Positions 17,312 through 26,846 of a stretch of 64,000 bases of DNA are shown piece after piece. The translations under genes were made by a program, and so were the position numbers. Source of the stretch: an uncultured Flavobacteriaceae bacterium (lineage in GTDB: Bacteria > Bacteroidota > Bacteroidia > Flavobacteriales > Flavobacteriaceae). The notes under the pieces are model-generated. The model ran no database searches. It was not told the DNA's origin and was given only the letters and a program-made list of their open reading frames with translations. The stretch is from positions 251,001 to 315,000 of the forward strand of contig CALSUE010000001.1 in assembly GCA_943789455.1 (NCBI GenBank), read 5' to 3'. Numbering within the stretch: position 1 is the first letter of the stretch; every line of letters starts with the position of its first letter.

Positions 17312-18340
17312 ATGTACAAACTATTTATTCGTCCATTTCTGTTTTTATTCGATCCTGAGAAGATACACTACATAACTTTCTCATTGATTCGTTTTTTCTG
17401 TAAAATTCCTCTTATGGCTCTGATATTCAGAAGTATATATAAAATTGAAGACAAAAGATTAGAAAGAAAACTATTTGGGATTACATTTAAAAACCCAGTA
17501 GGTTTAGCTGCCGGTTTTGATAAAAATGCAGTATTGTTTAATGAATTGGCAAATTTTGGTTTTGGTTTTATAGAAATTGGAACGGTAACACCAAAGGGTC
17601 AAGAAGGTAACCCTAAAAAAAGACTATTTAGATTAAAAGAGGATTATGGAATCATAAATAGAATGGGTTTTAATAATGATGGTTTAGAAATCGCAATTCA
17701 ACAATTGAAAAAAAATAAAGGAAAACTTATTATTGGTGGAAATATTGGGAAAAATACACAAACCAGTTCAGAACTTTACACAAGGGATTATGAATTGTGT
17801 TTTAAAGGTCTTCATCCTTATGTAGATTATTTTGTCTTAAATGTAAGTTGTCCTAACGTTGGAAGTGATGCAAAGTTAAACGACAAATCTTATTTAATAG
17901 AATTAATTTCAGCTATTCAAAAGCTGAATAACCAAGAAATTATTCAAAAACCAATTTTATTAAAAATTGCACCTGATTTAAACAACAATCAACTAGATGA
18001 AATTATTGAATTGGTTGCAGAAACAAAAATTGATGGTGTTATAGCGTCTAACACTTCAACCACCAGAGATCATCTAAAAACTTCAAATCATCTTTTAAAA
18101 GAAATTGGTAATGGTGGTTTAAGTGGACAACCAATTAAGGAATTAAGTACTAGAGTAATTAAGTATTTAGCTCAAAATTCTAATAAAGCATTTCCAATTA
18201 TTGGAGTAGGAGGAATACATTCAGCAGAAGATGCTCTCGATAAAATTGAAGCTGGTGCAGATTTGGTTCAGATTTATACTGGTTTTATCTATGAAGGACC
18301 GGGGTTAATCAAACAGATAAACAAAGCTTTATTAAATTAA
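17312..18340 (+). CDS. pyrD: Dihydroorotate dehydrogenase, class 2-like (quinone)
   Basis: Oxidises dihydroorotate to orotate in pyrimidine synthesis. 342 residues with the N-terminal amphipathic/membrane-associated extension of class 2 enzymes ([21 protein letters not shown]), the FMN-site motifs [33 protein letters not shown] and NRMGFNNDG, and the phosphate-binding end [22 protein letters not shown]. Unusual: the catalytic-base loop reads NVSCPNVG with Cys at residue 180, where class 2 enzymes normally have Ser (SSPN); Cys is the class 1 residue. Only 16 bases separate it from the downstream exporter gene, so they are probably co-transcribed. Confidence 0.94.
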   Translation: MYKLFIRPFLFLFDPEKIHYITFSLIRFFCKIPLMALIFRSIYKIEDKRLERKLFGITFKNPVGLAAGFDKNAVLFNELANFGFGFIEIGTVTPKGQEGNPKKRLFRLKEDYGIINRMGFNNDGLEIAIQQLKKNKGKLIIGGNIGKNTQTSSELYTRDYELCFKGLHPYVDYFVLNVSCPNVGSDAKLNDKSYLIELISAIQKLNNQEIIQKPILLKIAPDLNNNQLDEIIELVAETKIDGVIASNTSTTRDHLKTSNHLLKEIGNGGLSGQPIKELSTRVIKYLAQNSNKAFPIIGVGGIHSAEDALDKIEAGADLVQIYTGFIYEGPGLIKQINKALLN

Positions 18341-18356
18341 TTTTTAAACAGCAATA

Positions 18357-18968
18357 ATGGATATTTTGATCTCATTTGTATTGGCTGTTTCTTTGTTGGC
18401 AATTTCCCCTGGCCCAGATAATGTTTTTGTGTTAATGCAAAGTGTTATTTATGGAAAAAAATATGGACTAGCGACCATTACAGGACTAATGACGGGTTGC
18501 ATTATCCATACCCTATTATTAGCGGTAGGGATTTCTTCACTTATTAAAAATAATACTTTTATTTTTCTAGGAATTAAACTATTCGGTGCTGTCTATCTTT
18601 TGTATTTAGCATATACTGTATTTAAGAGCAGTTCAGTGATTTCTGTTAGTACTGATAAAATTGAAAAAAAGACACCTATTCAATTGTTTAAAATAGGGTT
18701 TATTATGAATGTACTAAACCCTAAAGTTACCCTCTTTTTTCTAGCATTATTTCCAGGGTTTTTATTTACAGAAAGACTATCCATAAGCCTTCAGTTTCTT
18801 ATTTTAGGTGCTTTGTTTATAGTGGTGTCATTTGTTGTTTTTTCTTGTATAGCTTTGCTAGGAGGAACTATTTCTGAGAAAATTAAAACGAGTAAACCTA
18901 TTGGTATTTGGTTAAAATGGATTCAAATTTTTGTATTTATTGGTATTGCTGTCTTTATTTTGATCTAG
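18357..18968 (+). CDS. LysE/RhtB-family amino acid exporter
   Basis: A 203-residue inner-membrane protein of the LysE family, which exports amino acids or related small molecules. The N-terminal signature ISPGPDNVFVLMQSVIYGKKYGL is diagnostic; about six hydrophobic segments follow, and GFIMNVLNPKVTLFFLALFPGFL is the second family motif. It lies 16 bases after pyrD and 31 before the HMG-CoA lyase-like gene. The substrate is unknown. Confidence 0.9.
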   Translation: MDILISFVLAVSLLAISPGPDNVFVLMQSVIYGKKYGLATITGLMTGCIIHTLLLAVGISSLIKNNTFIFLGIKLFGAVYLLYLAYTVFKSSSVISVSTDKIEKKTPIQLFKIGFIMNVLNPKVTLFFLALFPGFLFTERLSISLQFLILGALFIVVSFVVFSCIALLGGTISEKIKTSKPIGIWLKWIQIFVFIGIAVFILI

Positions 18969-18999
18969 AGTGAATGCTTTAAATTGTATCTTTGAATAG

Positions 19000-19854
19000 A
19001 TGAATAAAGTGAAAATTATAGAATGTCCAAGAGATGCCATGCAGGGTATAAAAAGTCATTTTATTTCAACTGATGCTAAAGCAAGATATATTAACTCTTT
19101 ACTTAAAGTTGGTTTTGATACCATAGATTTTGGAAGTTTTGTATCCCCTAAAGCAATTCCTCAGATGCGAGACACCGCAGCTGTTTTATCAAAACTAGAT
19201 CTTTCACAAACTCAAAGTAAATTATTAGCAATTATTGCCAATACGAGAGGTGCCAATGATGCTACCCAATTTGAAGAAATTAATTATTTAGGATACCCAT
19301 TTTCAATTTCTGAAAATTTTCAAATGCGTAATACACACAAAACAATTCAACAATCTATTAAAGAATTAGAAGAGATTTTATCAATTGCTACTAGAAAAAA
19401 TAAAGAAGTTGTTACCTACTTGTCAATGGGGTTTGGAAATCCTTATGGTGATCCTTGGAATATTAATATTGTAGGAGAATGGACAGAAAAACTATCCAAC
19501 ATGGGAGTTAACATTATATCGCTTTCTGATACTATTGGCAGTTCTACACCAGATGTAATTAAGTATTTATTTTCAAATCTAATTTCCAACTATCCAAAAA
19601 TTGAATTTGGAGCTCATTTACATACTACTCCTAACTCTTGGCATGAAAAAGTTGATGCTGCATTTAATGCAGGATGTAAGCGTTTTGATGGAGCTATAAA
19701 AGGATATGGTGGTTGTCCAATGGCTAAAGATGAATTAACAGGAAATATGCCTACAGAAAAACTCATTTCTTATTTTACAGCTCAAAAAGTGGTTACAGGA
19801 ATTAAACCAATGAGTTTTGAAAGTGCTTATAATCAAGCCTTGAAAACTTTCTAA
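19000..19854 (+). CDS. Hydroxymethylglutaryl-CoA lyase-like enzyme
   Basis: A DRE-TIM metallolyase of the HMG-CoA lyase group, which splits HMG-CoA to acetoacetate and acetyl-CoA in leucine breakdown. Seen: IECPRDAMQG (Arg/Asp of the metal site), GSFVSPKAIPQMRDT, the HLH metal motif in GAHLHTTP, the catalytic-loop Cys in GYGGCPMAKDELTGN and the Asn that follows. Compared with the classical enzyme, HCHDT is HLHTT and the loop GCPYAKGASGN is GCPMAKDELTGN, so it belongs to a variant subgroup; I infer the same reaction with moderate confidence. TATCTTTG at 18987-18994 lies six bases before the ATG and may allow a very short or absent leader. Confidence 0.85.
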   Translation: MNKVKIIECPRDAMQGIKSHFISTDAKARYINSLLKVGFDTIDFGSFVSPKAIPQMRDTAAVLSKLDLSQTQSKLLAIIANTRGANDATQFEEINYLGYPFSISENFQMRNTHKTIQQSIKELEEILSIATRKNKEVVTYLSMGFGNPYGDPWNINIVGEWTEKLSNMGVNIISLSDTIGSSTPDVIKYLFSNLISNYPKIEFGAHLHTTPNSWHEKVDAAFNAGCKRFDGAIKGYGGCPMAKDELTGNMPTEKLISYFTAQKVVTGIKPMSFESAYNQALKTF

Positions 19855-19871
19855 TCCAACTCGTAAAACCT

Positions 19872-21377
19872 ATGAAATATTTTAAATCAATTTTATTTTT
19901 TTTATCTACACTTGTAGTATTATCGTGTTCTTCAGATGATGGTAAGATCTCATTTACGCTGTTACAATTAAATGATGTTTACGAAATTTCTTCAATTCAG
20001 GGAGGAAAATTTGGAGGAATGGCAAGAGTTAAAACGATCCATAAAGAATTATTAAAGGAGAATAAGAATACATTACTAGTAATGGCAGGGGATTTTTTAA
20101 ATCCTTCCTTAATTGGAACCATGAAATATAACGGAGAGAGAATAAGAGGTAAGCAGATGGTAGAAGTCATGAATGCTATGAATTTTGATGTAGCTGCTTT
20201 TGGAAATCATGAATTTGATATCCCTAAAAAAGATCTTCAAACAAGAATAAATGAGAGTAGTTTTCCTTGGATATCTTCTAACGTATTCAATAGAACTAAA
20301 GACAGTATTAAACGATTTTATCAAGAAATAAATGGACTTAAAACCCCAATTAAAGGTTCATTTATAAAAGAGATTTCAGATAATGATGGAACAAAGATAA
20401 AAATTGGTTTTATAAGTGTTTGTATTCCTTCAAATCCTAAAGATTATGTGCTATACAAAGAAATGTTTAGTTCTATTCAAAAAGAATACGAGTCAATTAA
20501 AAATAAAGTAGATCTTGTTATTGGACTTACTCATGTGAAAATTGAACACGATAGGGAAATTGCTAAATTATTACCTAATATTCCACTGATTATGGGAGGT
20601 CATGAACATGATCATAAAAACGAAATGATTGGTAATGTTAAAATTACTAAGGCAGATGCTAATGCTAAAACCGCTTATATCCATTATGTAACCTATAATA
20701 AAACATCAAATGAAACTAAGATATCATCAGTTTTAAAAACGATAGACAACTCTATTAGTGATGATGTAGAAGTAAAAGCTATAGTAGATAAATGGCTTAA
20801 AATAATGGAGAATCAAATATCCATGATTGTTGAAAATCCATATGATATTATTTATTCTACCGAAACTCCATTGGATGGTAGAGACATACCAATAAGGTCT
20901 ATACAAACTAATCTTGGTAATCTTATTGCCAAGTCTATGGCTTTCTCCTATGGTAATAAAGTTGATTGTTCTATAGTTAATGGAGGTTCTATTAGAATAG
21001 ATGATCAATTAGTAGGAGATATTAATAGTGTAGATGCTTTTAGAGTATTGCCATTTGGAGGGGCAGTTTTAAAGGTAAAAATGAAAGGAAGTTTATTGAA
21101 TAAAGTTTTAGAGTATGGTAACAATGCCGCTGGTTCAGGTGCTTATTTACAACGCAGCTCTATTGAAATGAATGATACTTTATTTACTATTGATAATAGC
21201 ACTATCAATCCATCAAAAATATATACAATTGCCATTAGTGATTATCTAATGAAAGGATTTGATATCCCTTTTTTAACTCCTAATCATCCAGATGTAATTT
21301 CTGTTTATACTCCTAATTTAACAGAAACTTCCTCAGACATTAGAAAAGGAATGATATTATATTTAAAAAGTTTATAG
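19872..21377 (+). CDS. 5'-nucleotidase/metallophosphatase lipoprotein
   Basis: Periplasmic or outer-membrane enzyme of the UshA/YfkN family that removes phosphate from nucleotides. A lipoprotein signal peptide is visible (LVVLSCSS, Cys at about residue 19). The N-terminal calcineurin-like metallophosphatase domain has LLQLNDVYEI, MAGDFLNP, FGNHEFD, GLTHVKIEHD and MGGHEHDH. The C-terminal 5'-nucleotidase domain (from about residue 330) has LIAKSMAF, IVNGGSIRI and VLPFGGAVLKV. Both domains are in one chain of 501 residues. It ends against the TonB receptor gene with a strong shared terminator. Together with the secreted nucleases of this window it suggests use of external nucleic acid; that link is inference. 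Confidence 0.93.
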   Translation: MKYFKSILFFLSTLVVLSCSSDDGKISFTLLQLNDVYEISSIQGGKFGGMARVKTIHKELLKENKNTLLVMAGDFLNPSLIGTMKYNGERIRGKQMVEVMNAMNFDVAAFGNHEFDIPKKDLQTRINESSFPWISSNVFNRTKDSIKRFYQEINGLKTPIKGSFIKEISDNDGTKIKIGFISVCIPSNPKDYVLYKEMFSSIQKEYESIKNKVDLVIGLTHVKIEHDREIAKLLPNIPLIMGGHEHDHKNEMIGNVKITKADANAKTAYIHYVTYNKTSNETKISSVLKTIDNSISDDVEVKAIVDKWLKIMENQISMIVENPYDIIYSTETPLDGRDIPIRSIQTNLGNLIAKSMAFSYGNKVDCSIVNGGSIRIDDQLVGDINSVDAFRVLPFGGAVLKVKMKGSLLNKVLEYGNNAAGSGAYLQRSSIEMNDTLFTIDNSTINPSKIYTIAISDYLMKGFDIPFLTPNHPDVISVYTPNLTETSSDIRKGMILYLKSL

Positions 21378-21384
21378 GATATAA

Positions 21385-21427
21385 TTCTAAAAAGAAGAGG
21401 CTTTAAATAAACCTCTTCTTTTTAGAA
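21385..21427. terminator. Bidirectional terminator, perfect 16 bp stem
   Basis: TTCTAAAAAGAAGAGG and its exact complement CCTCTTCTTTTTAGAA flank an 11-base loop. T-rich tails exist on both strands, and the element lies between the convergent nucleotidase and TonB receptor genes, so it should stop both transcripts. Confidence 0.85.
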
Positions 21428-21444
21428 TGATAAGATAAGTACAG

Positions 21445-23679
21445 CTAAAATTTAAATTCAAATCCAACATAAGCTCCAAAAGGATGACCTGGTCTAAGTC
21501 CTGCTGGTACTCTTGATGCAGCATAAATATTATCTGATAAATTAATAATGTTAGCAGTTGCCGAGAAGTTTTTAGTAATAAAATACTTTCCAGAAAAGTC
21601 AATTACAAAATTTGAGTTCACTAATTCATCTTGTGGAATAGAACCTACTCCTGCTTGTGTTCTAAATTTTCCATTAAAACGTCCATTAAAATTTAACTCA
21701 TATTTTTGATGCTCTAAAGATATTCCAATGTTAAATTGATGTTTAGATAAATAGGGTAATTCGTCACCACTTGTAACTTCCCCCCAAAGATCTTCATCAC
21801 TACCAAAACTATTTTTAAATTCTGTATTAGTAAAAGTATATCCTAAAGTAAAAGGAATTTTAATAGTTGATTCTTGTCCAGAAAAATCATAGTTTAGAAG
21901 CAATTCAAGACCATTAACATCTACTTCTCCAGCATTAAATTGATCTAATGAGCCTGTTCCACCAGTAGCAGCTAAATCACTACCTAATAGGTTGCTATAG
22001 TCATTGAAAAATAAGACAGTTTCCCCTCTTAATTTCCCAACGCCAAATCTACTCCCTAACTCATAATTGATGCTTTCTTCAGGTTTTTGACCTGCTTGAT
22101 TGCTAGGAGGTGAAAAACCTTTGTGAATTCCACCAAAAATTGAAAAATTATTATTGAATTTATAATTAGTGCCAACACCAGGAATAAATACTTCTACGTT
22201 ATTTTCTCTAGTAGATAAATTATCTCCAGTCCTAGAAGGATCATTTCCTCCAAAATTCTCTCTTTGTAAAGAAATATTTTCATAGCGTATTCCTGGAGTA
22301 AAAGTCCATCCTTTATACTTTAATCTATAAGTTGTAGAAGCTGCAAATGCGTTAGCACTGCTAATTCGATTAGCGTTTGTGCCAGGGATTCCCGCATTTG
22401 ATAAACTCAATACTCCATTGTTGATACTATAATCATCTATCCATTGAAAACGATCTTCATCATCGTAGTGGTATCGTAAACCAATCTCTATATCATGAAA
22501 AACATCATTATTATACCAGTGGTAATCAAACTTTGTTTGTATTCCTTTTGAATTATAAACTCTATTATTGGCTCTTACATTCATAAAATCGTCGCCATCT
22601 GAATTAATTTCACCTCTTGCAAACGAAAGATGATTGTTAAAGTTGTCTTGGTTTCCAAAAACTTTGCCAATAGATTGTTTGTCTCCATTAAATGTTATAT
22701 AGTCTGCTTTATACCAATTTCTTTTAAAATAATTATGATAAGCATTTGTGGTTATTCTGAAATTTTTTGTGAAATCTATAGTATGGGTTAGAACAACTTG
22801 TCTGTGAATATTTTTCATTAAATCCTTGGCAGAACCATCATATCTTTTAAAAGGATTTGTTTTAAAATCATTATCTGTTAACCCTAAATATGTTTCGTTG
22901 GATTCCTCATCAGAATATTGTAATTTTATATCTAAAGACTGTTTAACAGCTGCTTGTGGAAATAAGTTTACTTTAAATTTTAATACCATATCGTTCTTAT
23001 CAAAACCTGTATTTATATCATTAGATAATTTCTTAAAACCATCTGAACCATAATTCAAATATTCTAATGAATACCCAAAATTATTTATGTTATCACCAAT
23101 AATTGCATGAAATTGAGATGAATTAAAACTACCATAACTGCTTCTTATTCTTCCACCAAAAGATTCTGGAATTTGATTAGAAATCATGTTAATAGCTCCA
23201 CCAGTAGTAAATGGTCCATATTGGATTTGACTACTACCTTTTAAAACTTCTACAGCTTCCATTCTAGCGATAGTAGGAAAATAATATGCAGATGAAGCAC
23301 TGTAAGGAGCAGGAGCAATTAATACACCATCTTCCATCATTGTTATTTTAGAACTTCTTTCTGGTGAAGTTCCTCTTAAACTTATATTTGGCCTCAACCC
23401 AAAACCATCTTCCTCATATGTATTTACTCCAGGAACAGTCCTTAATGCTCTGTTTATATCTGTAAAACTAAATTTTTTTAATTCTTTTGGAGAGATGTAA
23501 TATGCAGAACCTGTTCTATTACTTGCTACATATTTATTACCAAATATTAAATTTGAATTAATGATTACTTCATCTAATTTTTGAATTGTATCTATTTTGT
23601 TTTTTGGTTTTTTTAATTTTGTTTGTGATAGTAATTGAATACTTATTAAGCATATTGATAGGGTGATAATTCTTTTCAT
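21445..23679 (-). CDS. TonB-dependent outer-membrane receptor, FecA-like
   Basis: Ligand-gated 22-strand barrel that imports a siderophore or similar ligand using TonB energy. 744 residues from the ATG at 23679: signal peptide (MKRIITLSICLISIQLLS), a TonB box-like KLDEVIINSN, plug domain (about residues 40-160, with ALRTVPGVNTYEEDGFG, NISLRGTSPERSSKI and VLKGSSQIQYGPFTTGGAIN), then the barrel, ending in aromatic FEFKF as outer-membrane proteins do. The plug resembles Fe(III)-dicitrate receptors. It lacks the carboxypeptidase-like N-terminal domain of SusC receptors and has no SusD partner, which fits iron rather than glycan uptake. A longer frame begins at 23721, but that start falls inside the promoter -7 element. 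Confidence 0.93.
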   Translation of the reverse strand: MKRIITLSICLISIQLLSQTKLKKPKNKIDTIQKLDEVIINSNLIFGNKYVASNRTGSAYYISPKELKKFSFTDINRALRTVPGVNTYEEDGFGLRPNISLRGTSPERSSKITMMEDGVLIAPAPYSASSAYYFPTIARMEAVEVLKGSSQIQYGPFTTGGAINMISNQIPESFGGRIRSSYGSFNSSQFHAIIGDNINNFGYSLEYLNYGSDGFKKLSNDINTGFDKNDMVLKFKVNLFPQAAVKQSLDIKLQYSDEESNETYLGLTDNDFKTNPFKRYDGSAKDLMKNIHRQVVLTHTIDFTKNFRITTNAYHNYFKRNWYKADYITFNGDKQSIGKVFGNQDNFNNHLSFARGEINSDGDDFMNVRANNRVYNSKGIQTKFDYHWYNNDVFHDIEIGLRYHYDDEDRFQWIDDYSINNGVLSLSNAGIPGTNANRISSANAFAASTTYRLKYKGWTFTPGIRYENISLQRENFGGNDPSRTGDNLSTRENNVEVFIPGVGTNYKFNNNFSIFGGIHKGFSPPSNQAGQKPEESINYELGSRFGVGKLRGETVLFFNDYSNLLGSDLAATGGTGSLDQFNAGEVDVNGLELLLNYDFSGQESTIKIPFTLGYTFTNTEFKNSFGSDEDLWGEVTSGDELPYLSKHQFNIGISLEHQKYELNFNGRFNGKFRTQAGVGSIPQDELVNSNFVIDFSGKYFITKNFSATANIINLSDNIYAASRVPAGLRPGHPFGAYVGFEFKF

Positions 23680-23718
23680 TTTATTTAGACTAATTATAAA
23701 TAGATTATTAATTTTATG

Positions 23719-23748
23719 CAAATATATGTATGAATTTAAGATTTACAA
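23719..23748 (-). promoter_or_regulatory. Promoter of the TonB-dependent receptor gene
   Basis: The minus strand reads TTG-N19-TATATTTG, a full match to the Bacteroidota -33/-7 promoter (TTG, TAnnTTTG). The -7 element ends 39 bases before the ATG at 23679, fixing that start and excluding the upstream TTG/ATG-like extension. Confidence 0.6.
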
Positions 23749-23898
23749 ACTTTATTTAGAATAAATAAAAATAATATTTAATAGTAAATTGATAATCAGA
23801 ACATTATGTAGAATGATTATGAATAAGAATAAATATTTATTTACATTAGGTAAGTATTTAGTGTATTTTATATTTTTATATTTTTAAATAAAACCTTT

Positions 23899-24621
23899 AT
23901 GTTTAAACCTACTAATATTCACGTTTCTCTAATTAAAGAAAGAAAAAAAGGGGTGCAATCCGAAGACATTATTGTATGGGTACAATCAATTTTTAATGAA
24001 ATTAAAACAACCAAACAACCTGTTTTAGAACGCTTATCTGCTTCTCCTATTAATAGAACTGTGAATGTATTTGATATAGATGAGGTAGATTCTAATGCTA
24101 TTTTTCACATCTCTCACATAGAAAAAATATGTGTGAATTACAGACTTCGATTCTTAGATACCAAATACTTTAAGGGTTCGTATCCAAAAATAGTGGTAGA
24201 TAAAATTCAAGATTTAGAACAGACTCATAACACAGTGTTAGATGGTTTTAAAATTATAGCTCCTTCTAAACTATTTAGATTAGACAAAGCAGACGACCCA
24301 TTGTTATTTGCTCCCATGGGGAACGGATATTATTATTTAATTCACAAATGGGGTACCGATTTGCATCCATTAAGAAAAATTAAATATTGGGGTGTTAAAA
24401 ACGTAGAAAATCTTGGAATTTCAATTTTTTTGGTAAGTTTACTTTCCACGATTCTAACAAAAAATCTTATTTACGGAGATACCAATCATGTAGGATATCT
24501 TTTTATGTTGTTTTTATTTTATGTTAAAGGCTACCTAGGAATGTTGTTTTTGTTAGGGGCTTCCTCTGGAAAAAACTTTAGTCAATATTCATGGCTTAGT
24601 AAATATGATAAAATAAGTTAA
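23899..24621 (+). CDS. Conserved-looking membrane protein of unknown function
   Basis: 240 residues, not recognised. The first 165 residues are soluble, charged and mixed alpha/beta in character (RKKGVQSEDIIVWVQSIF, YYYLIHKWGTDLHPLRKIKYW). Two hydrophobic segments follow near residues 172-190 (NLGISIFLVSLLSTI) and 200-223 (GYLFMLFLFYVKGYLGMLFLL), so it is probably an inner-membrane protein with a large cytoplasmic N-terminal domain and no signal peptide. It stands alone, 81 bases before guaB and divergent from the TonB receptor. Its start ATG is the first in frame. Confidence 0.7.
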   Translation: MFKPTNIHVSLIKERKKGVQSEDIIVWVQSIFNEIKTTKQPVLERLSASPINRTVNVFDIDEVDSNAIFHISHIEKICVNYRLRFLDTKYFKGSYPKIVVDKIQDLEQTHNTVLDGFKIIAPSKLFRLDKADDPLLFAPMGNGYYYLIHKWGTDLHPLRKIKYWGVKNVENLGISIFLVSLLSTILTKNLIYGDTNHVGYLFMLFLFYVKGYLGMLFLLGASSGKNFSQYSWLSKYDKIS

Positions 24622-24665
24622 CAATTCTTACAATTATTGATCTTTCTTATCTAGAAAATAAGTTG

Positions 24666-24673
24666 TAAATTTG
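24666..24673 (+). promoter_or_regulatory. Probable -7 element of guaB
   Basis: TAAATTTG, a full TAnnTTTG match, lies 29 bases before the guaB ATG. The nearest upstream TTG (24637-24639) is 26 bases away, outside the usual spacing. Confidence 0.42.
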
Positions 24674-24702
24674 GTCGCAATTAATTTTAAGTTAATTCTA
24701 CA

Positions 24703-26178
24703 ATGATTGCTCACAATTCTAAGATAGTAGGGGAAGGTTTAACATATGATGATGTTCTTCTAGTACCCGCTTATTCAGTTGTACTTCCTAGAGAAGTAAA
24801 TATCCAAACAAAATTCACCCGTAACATTACCATTAACGTTCCTATTGTATCCGCTGCTATGGATACAGTTACAGAATCTTCTATGGCTATTGCTATTGCT
24901 AGAGAAGGAGGCATAGGGGTATTGCATAAAAACATGTCAATAGAAAAGCAAGCTCAAGAAGTTAGGAAAGTTAAACGAGCAGAAAGCGGAATGATTATAG
25001 ATCCAGTAACACTTCCTCTTACAGCTGTTGTTTCTGATGCTAATAATGCGATGAAAGAGCATAAAATTGGTGGAATTCCAGTTGTTGATAATATGGGTAT
25101 TTTGAGAGGTATTGTTACCAATAGAGATTTACGTTTTGAACACAACAATGATAGAGCCATTGTAGAGGTAATGACTGAAAAAAATTTAATTACAGCTCCT
25201 GTAGGTACATCATTAAAAGACGCAGAATCTATTTTACAACAAAATAAAATTGAAAAGCTTTTAATTGTAGATGACGAATATAAATTACGTGGGCTAATTA
25301 CTTTTAGAGATATTACAAAAGTTACTCAAAAACCGATAGCCAATAAAGATAGTTATGGAAGATTACGTGTGGCAGCTGCCCTAGGTGTCACTGCAGATGC
25401 TGTAGATAGAGCTAAGGCTCTAGTTAATGCAGGTGTAGATGCTGTAATTATTGATACTGCACATGGACATACTAAAGGAGTTGTAACAGTCTTAAAAGCT
25501 GTAAAAAAAGCTTATCCAGCATTAGATGTAGTTGTTGGTAATATTGCCACAGCTGCAGCAGCAACCTATTTAGTTGAAGCAGGAGCAGACGCCGTGAAGG
25601 TTGGAATTGGTCCTGGTTCTATTTGTACAACAAGAGTTGTTGCAGGAGTTGGTTTTCCTCAATTTTCTGCGGTATTAGAGGTTGCTGAAGCTATAAAAGG
25701 CTCAGGTGTTCCTGTTATTGCTGACGGAGGAATACGTTACACAGGAGATATCCCTAAAGCAATTGCTGCAGGAGCTGATTGTGTAATGTTAGGGTCTCTT
25801 TTAGCAGGAACTAAAGAATCTCCGGGTGAAACTATTATTTACGAAGGAAGAAAATTTAAGTCTTATAGAGGTATGGGATCTGTAGAAGCCATGAAACAAG
25901 GATCTAAAGATCGATATTTTCAAGATGTAGAGGACGATTTAAAGAAATTAGTTCCAGAGGGAATTGTCGGTAGAGTTCCTTACAAAGGGAATTTAGATGA
26001 AAGTATTCATCAATTTATTGGAGGTTTACGCGCAGGTATGGGATATTGTGGTTCTAAAGATATAGAGACATTAAAAAATACTGGAAAATTTGTTAGAATA
26101 ACAACCTCGGGTATTAATGAGAGCCATCCACATGATGTAGCCATTACAAAAGAAGCTCCAAATTATAGTAGAAGATAA
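24703..26178 (+). CDS. guaB: Inosine-5'-monophosphate dehydrogenase
   Basis: Oxidises IMP to XMP, the first committed step to GMP. 491 residues. The TIM barrel carries [13 protein letters not shown] at the N-terminus, the catalytic-cysteine loop [36 protein letters not shown] for phosphate binding and the flap GMGSVEAM...RYFQ. A pair of CBS domains sits between about residues 95 and 205 ([33 protein letters not shown]). A strong terminator follows. Length and motifs match the standard enzyme. Confidence 0.98.
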   Translation: MIAHNSKIVGEGLTYDDVLLVPAYSVVLPREVNIQTKFTRNITINVPIVSAAMDTVTESSMAIAIAREGGIGVLHKNMSIEKQAQEVRKVKRAESGMIIDPVTLPLTAVVSDANNAMKEHKIGGIPVVDNMGILRGIVTNRDLRFEHNNDRAIVEVMTEKNLITAPVGTSLKDAESILQQNKIEKLLIVDDEYKLRGLITFRDITKVTQKPIANKDSYGRLRVAAALGVTADAVDRAKALVNAGVDAVIIDTAHGHTKGVVTVLKAVKKAYPALDVVVGNIATAAAATYLVEAGADAVKVGIGPGSICTTRVVAGVGFPQFSAVLEVAEAIKGSGVPVIADGGIRYTGDIPKAIAAGADCVMLGSLLAGTKESPGETIIYEGRKFKSYRGMGSVEAMKQGSKDRYFQDVEDDLKKLVPEGIVGRVPYKGNLDESIHQFIGGLRAGMGYCGSKDIETLKNTGKFVRITTSGINESHPHDVAITKEAPNYSRR

Positions 26179-26180
26179 TA

Positions 26181-26234
26181 TTATAAAATATTTTTATAAT
26201 AAAAAAGAGAGAGGTATAAGCCTCTCTCTTTTTT
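26181..26234. terminator. Bidirectional terminator between guaB and ompH
   Basis: AAAAAAGAGAGAGG-TATAAG-CCTCTCTCTTTTTT (26201-26234) is a perfect 14 bp stem with A-run and T-run flanks, able to act on both strands. A second inverted repeat, TTATAAAA-TAT-TTTTATAA, lies directly before it at 26181-26199. Confidence 0.85.
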
Positions 26235-26255
26235 ATTTTAAACCAAATTTTGGTT

Positions 26256-26777
26256 CTATTTTTTTGGTGGAGGAGGCATTTTTATACCCAACTTAGCCAT
26301 CACTTTTTCTGTTATATCAAATGCTTCATCTATATAGGCAAACTCGTTACCAGATGAGGTTAATATTTGAGTAAAACCCTCAGACTTTGCTAGTTCAGTA
26401 ATTGCTTCACCCAAGATTTGATACAAAGGATTCATTAATTGATCTCTTTTAAGATTAATTAAACTATTTCCATTTTGTTGACTTTTTTGTAAGTCTTGCT
26501 CCAATGCATTAATTTCTTCAATTTTAACTTTTTTAAAGTTATCTGATAAATTAGGATCAAGTTTTTGAAAAGCAGTAACCTTGGAATTGTAATCTGCTAA
26601 TTTAACTTGGTAAGTTGAGTCTAATTTTGCTGCATAAATTTTTAATTCATTTAAAACTTGTTTAGCCTCGGGCATTAATCCAACTATAAATTCTGAATTT
26701 ATAGTACCAACTTTGGTTTGACTGTTGGCAAAAATACCTGCAAAACAAAGAATAAATGTTAATAATTTTACTTTCAT
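26256..26777 (-). CDS. OmpH/Skp-family periplasmic chaperone
   Basis: 173 residues, Skp-like chaperone that escorts unfolded outer-membrane proteins through the periplasm. It has a cleavable signal peptide (MKVKLLTFILCFAGIFANSQ), the opening strand VGTINSEFIVGLMPEAK and a long charged coiled-coil (about residues 40-110) before the C-terminal strand segment EGFTQILTSSGNEFAYID. It ends in PPPPKK, a proline-rich tail also seen in flavobacterial homologues. It is the last gene of the leftward block, 69 bases after miaA. CAAAGATA at 26794-26801 (minus-strand TATCTTTG) may give it its own promoter. Confidence 0.88.
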   Translation of the reverse strand: MKVKLLTFILCFAGIFANSQTKVGTINSEFIVGLMPEAKQVLNELKIYAAKLDSTYQVKLADYNSKVTAFQKLDPNLSDNFKKVKIEEINALEQDLQKSQQNGNSLINLKRDQLMNPLYQILGEAITELAKSEGFTQILTSSGNEFAYIDEAFDITEKVMAKLGIKMPPPPKK

Positions 26778-26846
26778 TTTTTTATAATTTGAGCAAAGAT
26801 AAAAAAGGGATTTAATATTGAAAGCATTATATGCTTAAAAAAAAAG

